DNA of 64,000 nt from Nitriliruptor sp040882055 (GCA_040882055.1 JBBECA010000082.1:1-64000), one strand, 5' to 3'; positions 24,554 through 32,533 are shown, counted from the stretch's first letter. Translations and numbers: made by a program. Notes: a model not told the origin generated them from the sequence alone.

Positions 24554-26182
24554 TCAGCGGCGACGGAGCGCCGCTGCGGCACCGAGGGCGGCGAGCCCGA
24601 GGAGCCCGACACCGGCACCCGTGCGCGGCAGGTCGACCGGCGCGGCTGGCGTCACCGGAGTCGGGTCCTCCGGGTCGGAGGTCGGCGGCGCCGGCGGCGT
24701 GATACCCGCCGGTTCGGCGTTGACACCGACGGCGGTCTCGCCACCGGCCACGACGACCTCGATGTCGCCCAGCGGGGAGTCGTCGAGCTCGCTGAAGGCC
24801 AGCGTGCGCACGATCACGAACGGTGACGTGGAGGCCGTGGTGCCAGCCCCCTCGATCGGTCCGAGGTTGGCCTCACCGCCGGTGACCAGCGTGGTGCTCA
24901 GCGCGGCGGCGAGCTCGTCGAGGCCGTCGAACAGCGGCTGGAGCGACCCGTCGAGGGTGTCGTCCTGCAGGATGCTGTCCAGGACGCCGACGTCGCCGAT
25001 CGGCTCGCCGTCCAGCAGCAGCTGGGCGAGCTGCTGATCGGTGTTGCAGGTCTCGGCCGTGAGCGGCGTGACGCTGGCGTCACGCGTCGCGGTCGAGCCG
25101 TCGGAGGTGGCGGTGGAGGTGTGGGTCTGGTCGGCGCACCCGACGCCGGCGAGGTTGAGCCCGGCCAGCGAGGCCGTCGCGGTCGCGGTGATGGACCCGT
25201 CGCCCTGGGTGACCTCGGCGGTCGCCTCAGCGAGGTCGAGGTCGACCAGCGGCACGTCGAGCTCCAGCGGGTTCGCGACCTGCAGGATCGGGGTCTCCGA
25301 GTCGCAGTTGTCCACGGTGTACCCGAGGCCGGTGAGGACCGGGCACAGCAGCTGGTTGGTCTCGCCGACCCCCTCGTTCAGCGGGTTGAGCACCTCGTCG
25401 AGGGCGTCGCGCAGCTGTCCGTCCGTGTCGCCCTGGGCGACGAGGTTGGCCAGCGAGATGTTGAGGCCGGTGAACTTGACGTGCGCGAACGCACGCTCGT
25501 CGGTCTCCTCGCAGTCGACGCCAGCGAGCGTCAGGGTGAGGAAGGGCTCCCCGTCCGGCGGGATGGCGACATCCATCGGCCCGCCCTGGCAGGCGCCAGG
25601 CTGGTCCGCTGGGTCCGAGGCCAGCAGCAGGGTGGTGATGAACGCGTTGGCCTCGGAGGAGATGTCCTCACCAGCGGCGGCTCGTTCGAGGCTGGCTTCG
25701 ACCGAACCGAGGTCGATGCGGATGCCCTGGGCGTCACTCCCGTCGACCGGCGAGGAGCCGGCGATGCCGAGCCCCTCGAGGACCGGGGCCAACCCGTCAG
25801 CGAGCTCGGCGGGCAGGCCGACGAAGACGATGGCGCTGTCCGCCTCGGCGTACCCGGAGAAGCCGCCGATGCCGGCCTCGGGGATCTCGCCGTCGGGGGC
25901 TCCCCCGGCGGTGGCGTCGCCGTCCTCGGCCGCGCCGTCGTCCTGACCCGCGAGTGCCTCCTCGAGCGGACCGACGACCTCGTCGAGGGGCGTGTCCTCG
26001 GGGAGCCCGAGCTCCTCGAGCAGATCGGCGAGCTGCTGTGGATCGAGCTCCTCGAGTTCATCCACGCCAGGCAGCTCGTCACCGCCGGGCAGTTGGGCGG
26101 CAGCGGGGCCGACGGTCATCATCAGCAGCGTCGTGGCCGCGAACGTCGCGGTCGCCGTGCGCCAAGCGCGGGTTCTGTTCAT
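24554..26182 (-). CDS. Secreted LPXTG-anchored surface protein, function unknown
   Basis: 542 residues. An N-terminal signal peptide has a basic start MNRTRAWR, a hydrophobic core and likely cleavage after AAA29. The C-terminus is a textbook sortase signal: LPRTG at 518-522, a hydrophobic span (LLGLAALGAAAAL) and a closing RRR. In between, residues about 30-110 are acidic and Leu/Glu/Asp-rich, and the rest is low in basic residues with scattered Cys pairs that may form disulfides (CQGGP, CEETDERA, CNTDQQ). A Pro/Thr-rich linker precedes LPRTG, as expected for a wall-spanning stalk. No homologue is recognised. The ATG at 26182 has GGAGG about 13 nt and GGGGG 1 nt upstream. No sortase gene is in the window. 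Confidence 0.8.
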   Translation of the reverse strand: MNRTRAWRTATATFAATTLLMMTVGPAAAQLPGGDELPGVDELEELDPQQLADLLEELGLPEDTPLDEVVGPLEEALAGQDDGAAEDGDATAGGAPDGEIPEAGIGGFSGYAEADSAIVFVGLPAELADGLAPVLEGLGIAGSSPVDGSDAQGIRIDLGSVEASLERAAAGEDISSEANAFITTLLLASDPADQPGACQGGPMDVAIPPDGEPFLTLTLAGVDCEETDERAFAHVKFTGLNISLANLVAQGDTDGQLRDALDEVLNPLNEGVGETNQLLCPVLTGLGYTVDNCDSETPILQVANPLELDVPLVDLDLAEATAEVTQGDGSITATATASLAGLNLAGVGCADQTHTSTATSDGSTATRDASVTPLTAETCNTDQQLAQLLLDGEPIGDVGVLDSILQDDTLDGSLQPLFDGLDELAAALSTTLVTGGEANLGPIEGAGTTASTSPFVIVRTLAFSELDDSPLGDIEVVVAGGETAVGVNAEPAGITPPAPPTSDPEDPTPVTPAAPVDLPRTGAGVGLLGLAALGAAAALRRR

Positions 26183-26232
26183 CCCCCGGTGCCTCCATGT
26201 TGGGATCTGGTACGTCCGGTCGAGGGCCATCG

Positions 26233-26266
26233 TCCGAACGGACGGTCCACTCGCGTTCGGACCCTA
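26233..26266 (-). promoter_or_regulatory. Promoter region of the surface-protein gene with an inverted repeat
   Basis: On the minus strand a TAGGGT hexamer (26261-26266) could be the -10. Immediately downstream lie the arms TCCGAAC (26233-26239) and GTTCGGA (26255-26261), a perfect 7-bp inverted repeat spaced by 15 nt and covering the predicted transcript start. This would suit a repressor site. Confidence 0.35.
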
Positions 26267-26438
26267 CAACGACCATCGGTCCCGGGCGGGACGGACGCGA
26301 GCGCCTTCGGGGTGCGGTGAGCGTCGGGCGCACGTACCTCCGGTCACGCGAACCTCCGGATGGCCCCGCGATCGAGCGTTCCGAGGGCACAGGTGGCCAG
26401 TACAGCGCGCTCGCGGGGTGTACGCCCGGATGGGCGGA

Positions 26439-27656
26439 TCAGTTCCCGCCGAGCAGATCGTCGAGACCCTCGGTGGTGTCATCGAGCGCGTCGCCGATGC
26501 CGCCGGTCATATCGTCGAGCGTGTCGCCGATGCCGTCGGTCACGTCGTCGAGCGCCTCATCGGTCTCGTCCACCACGTCGTCGACGGTGTCACCGCTGTC
26601 GTCGAGCAGCTCCTCGGCACCGTCCACGACACCGCCGACGGCGTCGTCGACGCTCTCACCGAGATCGTCGAGTGGTCCTGGGAGGCGCGGTACGACCGTG
26701 CGCACGTCGCCGTCCTGGTCCGTGGAGCCTCCGCCGTCGGGGAGGGGCAGCTCCGGGGAGGTCGAACCCTCACCCGCGGTGCCGATGTCGGCCCCGGTCC
26801 CGGTATCGCCCGGATCGTCCCCCGAGCCGGACGGTCCGGCTGGTGCGGCGGGGAGCGGGTCCGACCGCAGGAGCTCGGCGATCAGGTCTCCGCCGGAGGC
26901 CGAGGCGACCGATCCGCTGAACTCGTGTCCGGCGAGCAGCTCGGACCGGATCGTGCGGAGCGTCGCGAGCGAGTCCTCGGCGTGCGGCCGGACCGTGACC
27001 GGAAGCTCGTCGAAGACCGCCACGATCCCACGGGCCTGCTGCTCGGTGAAGACCGCGACCTCGTCGAGGAGCGCGTCCTCGCCCGAGCGCTCAGCGACGC
27101 GCACCAGCGCCTCGGCACCTTCGAGGGAACGGGCGTCCATGCGGGCCAAGGTGTCGACGAGGGCCTCGTCACGGACGTCGCCGCGCTCGATGGCGCCGGC
27201 GACCTCCTCGAGCCGTTCGGCCGCCAGGGCGAGGTGGAGCCGTCCCTGTTCGGTGAGGTCCCCGGCCACAGCGACACGGACCGACTCGGTGGCCTGCTTC
27301 ACGGTGTAGAGCGCATCGCCGGGTAGCGCGTCCTGGGCGGCGACCGCGACCCCGCTGGTCCCGATGAGCGCGGAGGCGACGCCGGTGGCGACGGCGACGC
27401 GGCGGCGCGTCCGGCGGGTACCCACGCGTGCGTCGGCAGCCTCGTGCAGGTCGTTGTGCACCTCGGCCAGGACGCGGGTGCGGATCCGGTCGCGGGCTTC
27501 GGCTTCGAGCACCGGGATGGTCAGCTCGGTGGTGACGGTCGTCGCCAGCGTGGCGAGGTTGCGCACGTCGCGAGGCGCATCTGCGAGGTCGAGCGAGCCC
27601 TCGAGCAGCTGCTCGAGCTGGTCCGCCCGGACCCGCCGGTCGTTCAGCTTCACCAC
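26439..27656 (-). CDS. DUF5667-domain membrane protein, likely anti-sigma factor
   Basis: 405 residues from the GTG at 27656, which has GGGGAGA 6 nt upstream; a longer start at GTG 27785 is possible but adds only a disordered Pro/Gly-rich leader. Residues 1-75 are helical and cytosolic, a basic run (RRTRRR, 81-86) precedes one membrane segment (about 87-108), and the DUF5667 block follows outside (LPGDALYTVKQATESVRVAV). Beyond residue 265 the chain becomes Pro/Gly/Ser/Asp-rich and ends in about 70 acidic residues with a rough 11-residue period (DDVTDGIGDTL, DDMTGGIGDAL, DDTTEGLDDLL). DUF5667 proteins sit beside sigma factors in many actinobacteria; the arrangement recalls BldN-RsbN of Streptomyces (family knowledge, not proof). 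Confidence 0.78.
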   Translation of the reverse strand: MVKLNDRRVRADQLEQLLEGSLDLADAPRDVRNLATLATTVTTELTIPVLEAEARDRIRTRVLAEVHNDLHEAADARVGTRRTRRRVAVATGVASALIGTSGVAVAAQDALPGDALYTVKQATESVRVAVAGDLTEQGRLHLALAAERLEEVAGAIERGDVRDEALVDTLARMDARSLEGAEALVRVAERSGEDALLDEVAVFTEQQARGIVAVFDELPVTVRPHAEDSLATLRTIRSELLAGHEFSGSVASASGGDLIAELLRSDPLPAAPAGPSGSGDDPGDTGTGADIGTAGEGSTSPELPLPDGGGSTDQDGDVRTVVPRLPGPLDDLGESVDDAVGGVVDGAEELLDDSGDTVDDVVDETDEALDDVTDGIGDTLDDMTGGIGDALDDTTEGLDDLLGGN

Positions 27657-27798
27657 CTCGGGATCTCCCCACGTGTGCGCCGGTGGTCCCACCGGCCCGC
27701 CGGCTCGCACGGAGTCGACACCGACGTCAACGACGGGGGACGGACCAGGTGACGCCGCACGGTCGGCGACGTCCGCGGGTCGCACGGCAGGGAGCGGT

Positions 27799-28470
27799 TC
27801 ACCGCAGCACCACCAGGACCGACAGGAGTCCGGTCAGGCCCGTCGCGGCCAGCTTGGAGAGCTCGGGGTGGTCCTTGACCGCCGCCGCCAGGGCCTTGAG
27901 GGCCCGGTACTGCAACGCCTTGGTCGCGCCCGTGGTGCGGTCCATGACGGTGGCCGTCTCGGTCACCGACAGGTCGTGCACGAAGCGGAGCTCGATGACC
28001 TCGCGGTGCTCGTCCTTCAGCGCCTCGAGCGCGGTCCCGAGGGCCCGGGCGAGGTCGCGAGCGACGGCGACCCGTTCGGGATCGTCGGTGCCAGCGTGCA
28101 TCGGCGCGGGTTCGCGGACCTCGTCGGTGGTCCGTTCGAGCCGGAAACGTGCGGACTTGAAGTGGTCGTGGACGCGGTTGCGAGCGATGGTGGTGATCCA
28201 CGCGCCGAGGTCGACGCCCTGCCACTCGAAGGTGGACAGGCGGCGGAAGGCGCGCAGGAAGACGTCGCCGACGAGATCCTCGGCGAGCTGACGGTGCCCG
28301 ACGCGGCGGTAGACGTAGGCGAAGATCTGGTCGACGTACCGGTCGTAGAGCGCCGCGAAGGCTTCGGCGTCGCCGGTGCGGGCGCGAGCGACCAACTCGA
28401 CGAGCTCGGGGTCGATCGCGGCCGAGCCATCGGTCGGGTTCGACGTGGTCGCCGTCGCGTCGACGCTCAC
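27799..28470 (-). CDS. RNA polymerase sigma factor (ECF/BldN-like)
   Basis: 223 residues. Region 2 is at about 36-105 (FAALYDRYVDQIFAYVYRRVG, AEDLVGDVFLRAFRRL, GAWITTIARNRVHDHF) and region 4 at about 145-195 (LEALKDEHREVIELRFVHDLSVTETATVM). The C-terminal 17 residues (LAATGLTGLLSVLVVLR) are strikingly hydrophobic for a sigma factor. The GTG at 28470 overlaps the stop of an upstream 30-codon membrane-peptide ORF as GTGA, and the DUF5667 gene follows. The three probably form one operon, with the DUF5667 protein holding this sigma factor at the membrane until a signal arrives (inference from organisation). Confidence 0.85.
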   Translation of the reverse strand: MSVDATATTSNPTDGSAAIDPELVELVARARTGDAEAFAALYDRYVDQIFAYVYRRVGHRQLAEDLVGDVFLRAFRRLSTFEWQGVDLGAWITTIARNRVHDHFKSARFRLERTTDEVREPAPMHAGTDDPERVAVARDLARALGTALEALKDEHREVIELRFVHDLSVTETATVMDRTTGATKALQYRALKALAAAVKDHPELSKLAATGLTGLLSVLVVLR

Positions 28471-28559
28471 AGCGCCGCCGATCGGCTCAGCTGGACGGCG
28501 GCCGCGGCGATGATGATCACCAGCAACAGCACGAGCGCGATGGAGGTGGCTGATCGCAC
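28467..28559 (-). CDS. 30-residue single-pass membrane peptide coupled to the sigma factor
   Basis: The ORF starts at GTG 28559 with a full Shine-Dalgarno sequence GGAGGTGA 1 nt upstream (spacing from GGAGG is 4 nt). It encodes VRSATS, then about 20 hydrophobic residues (IALVLLLVIIIAAAAV), then QLSRSAAL. The stop overlaps the sigma-factor GTG. The frame is open further up, to GTG 28640, but those starts lie before the likely transcript start. It could be a true membrane micropeptide, or mainly a device that delivers ribosomes to the sigma start. Confidence 0.6.
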   Translation of the reverse strand: MRSATSIALVLLLVIIIAAAAVQLSRSAAL

Positions 28560-28625
28560 GTCACCTCCAGGATCGGACGTCGCCTCGGGCGTCAGGGGGA
28601 CGCCCGGGATCGTCGGGTACCACGA

Positions 28626-28631
28626 AGTATG
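28626..28631 (-). promoter_or_regulatory. Probable -10 (CATACT) of the sigma-factor operon, inside a dyad
   Basis: CATACT lies within the interrupted palindrome TACCA-N7-TGGTA (28618-28634). It differs from the TAGGCT-like hexamers elsewhere, so this operon may use another sigma factor, possibly its own product. A separate 10-bp palindrome TGACTAGTCA lies further upstream at 28692-28701. Confidence 0.35.
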
Positions 28632-28746
28632 GTAGGGCACGGCCACCCGGCCGTCGCTCGCTCGGATGGCCCATCTCCGGACCACCTGAAGTGACTAGTC
28701 AGCGCCCCGTGGACCCGGTCGGGGTCGCCACTGTGCGCGGCGAGCG

Positions 28747-29637
28747 CTACCCGAGCGTGGGCGGCACCGTCGGCTGATCCGCATCGTCCTCGAGGGCACC
28801 CGGCGCCACGGCGACGACGTCCGGACGGCCGAGCACCTCCTCGGCCGACGCGCCGCCGAGCAGCGCCAGGCACTTCTCGCGCTCCTGGCGCAGGTACCCG
28901 ACGAGCGCGGCGCGGTCGTCGAGGTAGCGGCGGCAGTCGAGCTCGAGGGTGATGGACACGTCCGTCACCCCTGCTGCGGCATCCGCCGCCACGAGGTGCA
29001 GGAAGCGCGCCAGCGGCAGGATCCCGTGTCCGAGCGGTGCGTGGCTGTCGCGTCCACCACCGCGGTTGTCCGACACGTGCAGGTGCACGGCGCGCTGCCG
29101 GAGCAGCTCGTAGGCGTGGACGATGTCGGCCTCTGCGACCCCGAAGTGCGAGGTGTCGAGCACCACGTGATCGAACGGCTCGAGGTGCTCGGCCAGGGTG
29201 TAGCGGTGGAAGCGGACGGGACGCCCCACGACCGAGACCGGGTAGAGGTTCTCCACCCCGATGCGGGTCCCGACCTCGGCGGCGTCGGCGTTGCCGTCCT
29301 CGAGCAGGTAGCGGTGGAAGTCCCGCTGCCACCGGAACGGCGGGTGGACGATCATGATGTCCGAGCCGAGGTCGCCGGCCAGTTCGATCGAGCGGCGCGC
29401 CTTCTGGACGAGATCGGTGCCGAAGACGCGGCGGGTGAGCAGCAGGAACGGCCCGTGGACGACCGGGACGGGGACGCCCTCCTGGCTGGTGGCCAGCGTG
29501 ACGCGCTCGGCGTCCTGCGTGGCTGGATCCTGGGTCACCATCAGCTCGGCGCCGTCGTACCCGGCCTCGGCGATGACCCCGAGCGCCCAGTCGAGGGGCC
29601 GGGCGAACAGGGGACCGGTCGAGGCGAGCAGGCGCAT
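28747..29637 (-). CDS. Sugar phosphate isomerase/epimerase-type TIM-barrel protein
   Basis: 296 residues of the AP-endonuclease-2 / xylose-isomerase-like fold. Visible metal-site segments are AGYDGAELM, VVHGPFLLL, MIVHPPFRWQ, GVENLYP, HVVLDTSHFG, HLHVSDNRGGGRDSHAPLGHG and SITLELDC, giving the expected His, Glu and Asp ligands. Substrate unknown; such proteins act as sugar epimerases or isomerases, or as endonuclease IV relatives. The ATG at 29637 has TAGGCT ending 6 nt upstream and no ribosome-binding site, so it is probably leaderless. It diverges from the acyl-CoA synthetase gene. Confidence 0.8.
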   Translation of the reverse strand: MRLLASTGPLFARPLDWALGVIAEAGYDGAELMVTQDPATQDAERVTLATSQEGVPVPVVHGPFLLLTRRVFGTDLVQKARRSIELAGDLGSDIMIVHPPFRWQRDFHRYLLEDGNADAAEVGTRIGVENLYPVSVVGRPVRFHRYTLAEHLEPFDHVVLDTSHFGVAEADIVHAYELLRQRAVHLHVSDNRGGGRDSHAPLGHGILPLARFLHLVAADAAAGVTDVSITLELDCRRYLDDRAALVGYLRQEREKCLALLGGASAEEVLGRPDVVAVAPGALEDDADQPTVPPTLG

Positions 29638-29643
29638 GCTCGG

Positions 29644-29649
29644 AGCCTA
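29644..29649 (-). promoter_or_regulatory. -10 element of a leaderless promoter (TAGGCT)
   Basis: TAGGCT on the minus strand ends 6 nt before the ATG of the TIM-barrel gene; the transcript would start at or within one base of the start codon. Confidence 0.5.
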
Positions 29650-29848
29650 ATGGGGTTCGGCCAGGCTGATGGCAGTCTGGTGGCTGCGACACCCCTGGGC
29701 AGCCGACCTGGAAGCCGACGCGCGCCGCTGACCGTCCGCGGACGCATGGGCGGTGCGCAGGCGGGACGTCGCCGTCCGGACGGACAGCGAACGACGGACC
29801 TCGTCACCCATCACTACGCTCCGGCCGACAGCGACGAGGCGGGACGGG

Positions 29849-31414
29849 GTGAGCCAGCAGACCGATGGGCCGGACCTGCGCGACCTCGATCGGGTCCCCG
29901 ATCTGGCCGCGAGGCTGCGCCGCACCGCGCTGGAGCGTCCCGATCACCCCGCGCTGATCGCCGGCCCGCGCACCGTGACCTACCGGGAGCTCCACACCCG
30001 CGTCGATGCCGTGACGGCCGCCCTCCAGGGGCTCGGGGTCGGCCCCGGCGACCGGGTCGCCATCGTGCTCGGCACCACCGTGCCCTTCGTGGAGACCTAC
30101 GCGGCCGTCCTCCGTGCCGGCGCGGCGTTCGTCCCGCTGCTGCCGGGGTTGGCGCCGGACGAGCTCCGTCACGCCCTGGCCGACTCGGAGGTGCGCGTCG
30201 CCTTCGTCGGGCCCGAACGCGCCAGCGACATCGCCGCGCTCCGCGACCAGCTTCCCGCCCTCGAGCACCTCATCGCGGTCGAGGCCGACGTCGAGGGAGC
30301 GACCGCCTACGGACCGCTGGTGGCAGGTGTTGGGGAACCGGAACGGGTCACCCGCGACGCCAGCGACCTCGCGGCGCTGGTCTACACCTCGGGGACCACG
30401 GGCCGACCTCGCGGCGCGATGCTCACCCGCGGCAACCTCGCGGCGAACCAGGACCAGTCCCTCGCCGGCCGCTTCGAGGTCACCGGTGACGACGTCGTCC
30501 TGCTGGTGCTGCCGCTGGCGCACATCTACGCGCTGAACGTCGGTCTCGGCTCGTCGGTGGCCGTCGGGGCGACGATGGTGCTCGTGCCCCGCTTCGAGCC
30601 CGGCGAGACGCTCGACACGATCGCTCGCCAGGGCGTCACCGTGGTGCTCGGCGCCCCACCGATGTACGTCGTCTGGCTCGAGTCCGGCCTGCTGGAGCGT
30701 GCCGACCTCTCCTCGGTCCGGCTCGCCGTCTCCGGTGCGGCGCCTCTCGGGGTGCCCACGCTCGAGCGGTTCGCGGACGTCACGGGGATCACCATCGAGG
30801 AGGGCTACGGTCTCACCGAAGCCTCACCGTCGGTCAGCTCGACGTCGATGACGCCGACGCCGGTGCCCGGCACCGTCGGCTCACCGCTCCCGGGGATCGA
30901 CCTGCGGCTGGTCGACGCCCAGGGCGACGACGTGGAACCCGGCGATCCCGGTGAGGTCTGGGTCCGCGGGCCCAACGTCTTCCAGGGCTACTGGCACGAC
31001 GACCAGGCGACGGCTGATGCGCTCACGCCCGACGGGTGGCTGCGCACGGGCGACGTCGGGTGCCAGGACGGTGCCGGGAACCTGCGCCTCGTCGACCGGC
31101 TGCGGGACCTGATCATCGTCAGCGGCTTCAACGTCTACCCCCGCGAGGTCGAGCGGGTGCTCGTGGAGGACCCGGCGGTGGCCGAGGCAGCCTCGGTCGG
31201 GGTGCCCCACCCGCTCACGGGCGAGACCGTGGTGGCCTACGTCGTTCCTCGCGCCGACCACCAGGTCGACCTCGACGCCCTCGACGACCTCTGTCGCGGC
31301 CGTCTGGCCCGCTACAAGTGCCCCTCGCGCATCGAGGTGGTCCCGGTCCTGCCGCACACCGCCACCGGCAAGCTGCGTCGCCGCGAGCTCCGCGAGCGTT
31401 CCGCCGGCTCGTGA
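29849..31414 (+). CDS. AMP-dependent fatty acid-CoA ligase
   Basis: 521 residues of the ANL superfamily. Motifs: YTSGTTGRPRGAMLTRGNL (ATP-binding P-loop), PLAHIYALNVGLG, ISGA-like VSGAAPLG, EGYGLTEASP, GEVWVRGPNVFQGYW, GWLRTGDVG, RLRDLIIVSGFNVYPREVE and the catalytic Lys in TATGKLRRRELR. It activates a carboxylic acid, probably a medium or long fatty acid, to its CoA thioester. The GTG at 29849 lies 28 nt after TACGCT (29815-29820). The stop overlaps the glutaredoxin-like start, so the two are co-translated. Confidence 0.88.
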   Translation: MSQQTDGPDLRDLDRVPDLAARLRRTALERPDHPALIAGPRTVTYRELHTRVDAVTAALQGLGVGPGDRVAIVLGTTVPFVETYAAVLRAGAAFVPLLPGLAPDELRHALADSEVRVAFVGPERASDIAALRDQLPALEHLIAVEADVEGATAYGPLVAGVGEPERVTRDASDLAALVYTSGTTGRPRGAMLTRGNLAANQDQSLAGRFEVTGDDVVLLVLPLAHIYALNVGLGSSVAVGATMVLVPRFEPGETLDTIARQGVTVVLGAPPMYVVWLESGLLERADLSSVRLAVSGAAPLGVPTLERFADVTGITIEEGYGLTEASPSVSSTSMTPTPVPGTVGSPLPGIDLRLVDAQGDDVEPGDPGEVWVRGPNVFQGYWHDDQATADALTPDGWLRTGDVGCQDGAGNLRLVDRLRDLIIVSGFNVYPREVERVLVEDPAVAEAASVGVPHPLTGETVVAYVVPRADHQVDLDALDDLCRGRLARYKCPSRIEVVPVLPHTATGKLRRRELRERSAGS

Positions 31415-31677
31415 AGCGGCGGAGGTCACGGCCGGAGGTGGTGGTCTACACGCGCGCCGGGTGCGGTCTGTGCCGCCGCGCCGAACAGCTCGTGGCCCGC
31501 GAGGCCCGCAGGTGCGAGATCCGCCACGTCGACATCGACAGCGATCCCGAGCTGCAGGCCCGCTACACCGTCCGCGTGCCGGTCGTGACCGTCGACGGGC
31601 AGGAGGTGGCCGAGCTCGAGGTGGCGCCCGGCGAGGTACGGCAGGCGGTGGTCCGGGCGCGCAGCGTGCGGAGCTAG
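31411..31677 (+). CDS. Glutaredoxin-like protein (DUF836 type)
   Basis: 88 residues with a thioredoxin fold: VVVYTRAGCGLC with Cys18 and Cys21 in a C-G-L-C active site, VPVVTVDGQEV with the cis-proline loop, and an EVRQAV C-terminal helix. It resembles the small redox proteins placed before hemA in mycobacteria. It likely handles a thiol-disulfide reaction in the cytosol; partner unknown. Its TAG stop also forms the -10 hexamer for rex. Confidence 0.82.
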   Translation: MKRRRSRPEVVVYTRAGCGLCRRAEQLVAREARRCEIRHVDIDSDPELQARYTVRVPVVTVDGQEVAELEVAPGEVRQAVVRARSVRS

Positions 31678-31680
31678 CCT
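31675..31680 (+). promoter_or_regulatory. -10 element TAGCCT formed by the preceding stop codon
   Basis: The TAG stop of the glutaredoxin-like gene begins TAGCCT, 47 nt before the rex GTG. No Rex-type GTGAA/TTCAC palindrome is visible here. Confidence 0.45.
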
Positions 31681-31727
31681 GTGCGTACGGCGCGCCGAGG
31701 ACCGTGCGCGCCGGGGGAGCGGGAGAC

Positions 31728-32477
31728 GTGGCCGGCGGTGACCCGAGCACCCGTCGCGTCGATGGCGACCCGAGCTCGCGTCGACCCGATGGCGACCCGA
31801 GCTCACGTCGACCCGATGGCGACCCGAGCACGCGTCGACTCCCCGAGGCGACCGTCGCGCGGCTGCCCCGCTACCTGCAAGCGCTCGTCGACGCCGCTGA
31901 CCAGGGCCGCAGCACCATCTCCTCGGACGACCTCGCCCGGGCCGCGGGCCTGAACTCCGCGATCGTGCGCAAGGACGTCTCGTACCTCGGCACCGCGGGG
32001 ACGCGTGGCGTCGGCTACGGCGTGACCGAGCTCACGGCGGAGATCTCGGCGATCCTCGGGATCAGCGACGAACGCCCGGTGGTCATCGTGGGGATCGGCA
32101 ACCTCGGTCGGGCCCTCGCCAGCTACGGGGGCTTCAGCCGGCGAGGGTTCCGCACGGTGGCGCTCGTCGACGCCGACGAGCGGCTCGTCGGTACGCAGGT
32201 CGGCGAGCACCGGATCGAGCCTGCCAGCGCGCTGCGCAGCATCGTCCGGGACCGCGGCGTACAGGTCGCGGTGCTCGCCACGCCGGCCGCGCGCACCCAG
32301 GCCGCTGCGGACGAACTGGTCGCCGCCGGGGTGACCGCACTGCTGAACTTCGCGCCCGTGCGGCTGGCGGTGGCCGACCACGTCACCGTGCGCACCGTCG
32401 ACCTGTCGACCGAACTGCAGATCCTGTCGTTCTACGACCAGCTCGGCGGTCGCGACCTGCCCGCCGCCACCGGCTGA
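31728..32477 (+). CDS. rex: Redox-sensing transcriptional repressor Rex
   Basis: 249 residues. The winged helix lies at about 45-115 (RLPRYLQALVDAADQG, SSDDLARAAGLNSAIVRKDVSYLG, TRGVGYGV), and the Rossmann NAD(H) domain follows (VVIVGIGNLGRALASYGGF, VALVDADE, TPAARTQAAADELVAAGV) with a C-terminal domain-swap helix. Rex binds DNA when NADH/NAD+ is low and releases it as NADH rises; it controls respiratory and haem genes in actinobacteria, where rex-hemACD is a known operon. Unusually, an N-terminal extension of about 36 residues is built from four GDPS(S/T)RRxD repeats. The GTG has GGGGGAG about 8 nt upstream. Confidence 0.92.
   Translation: MAGGDPSTRRVDGDPSSRRPDGDPSSRRPDGDPSTRRLPEATVARLPRYLQALVDAADQGRSTISSDDLARAAGLNSAIVRKDVSYLGTAGTRGVGYGVTELTAEISAILGISDERPVVIVGIGNLGRALASYGGFSRRGFRTVALVDADERLVGTQVGEHRIEPASALRSIVRDRGVQVAVLATPAARTQAAADELVAAGVTALLNFAPVRLAVADHVTVRTVDLSTELQILSFYDQLGGRDLPAATG
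31737..31844 (+). repeat. Four in-frame 27-bp tandem units at the 5' end of rex
   Basis: Units start at 31737, 31764, 31791 and 31818. Each encodes nine residues, Gly-Asp-Pro-Ser-(Ser/Thr)-Arg-Arg-x-Asp, in units 1-3; unit 4 diverges at its end. Units 2 and 3 differ by one base. Confidence 0.85.
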
Positions 32478-32527
32478 GCCCGCGGTACCGCACCGCGTCG
32501 GCGTTCCGGGGGTGCCCTCCCGACCGA

Positions 32528-32533
32528 TACGCT
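32528..32533 (+). promoter_or_regulatory. -10 element (TACGCT) of hemA
   Basis: TACGCT lies 44 nt before GTG 32578, giving a leader of roughly 37 nt and ruling out the in-frame start at 32512. Confidence 0.5.

Noticed and set aside
28560..28685. Longer 72-residue version of the membrane peptide
   Set aside because: The extra starts lie upstream of or within the predicted promoter, while GTG 28559 has a full Shine-Dalgarno sequence.
28692..28701. TGACTAGTCA palindrome as an established operator
   Set aside because: It is a perfect 10-bp dyad, but it lies about 60 bp beyond the likely promoter and no regulator can be assigned.
31681..31727. Rex autoregulatory site before rex
   Set aside because: No GTGAA/TTCAC dyad is present in the leader or around the -10.
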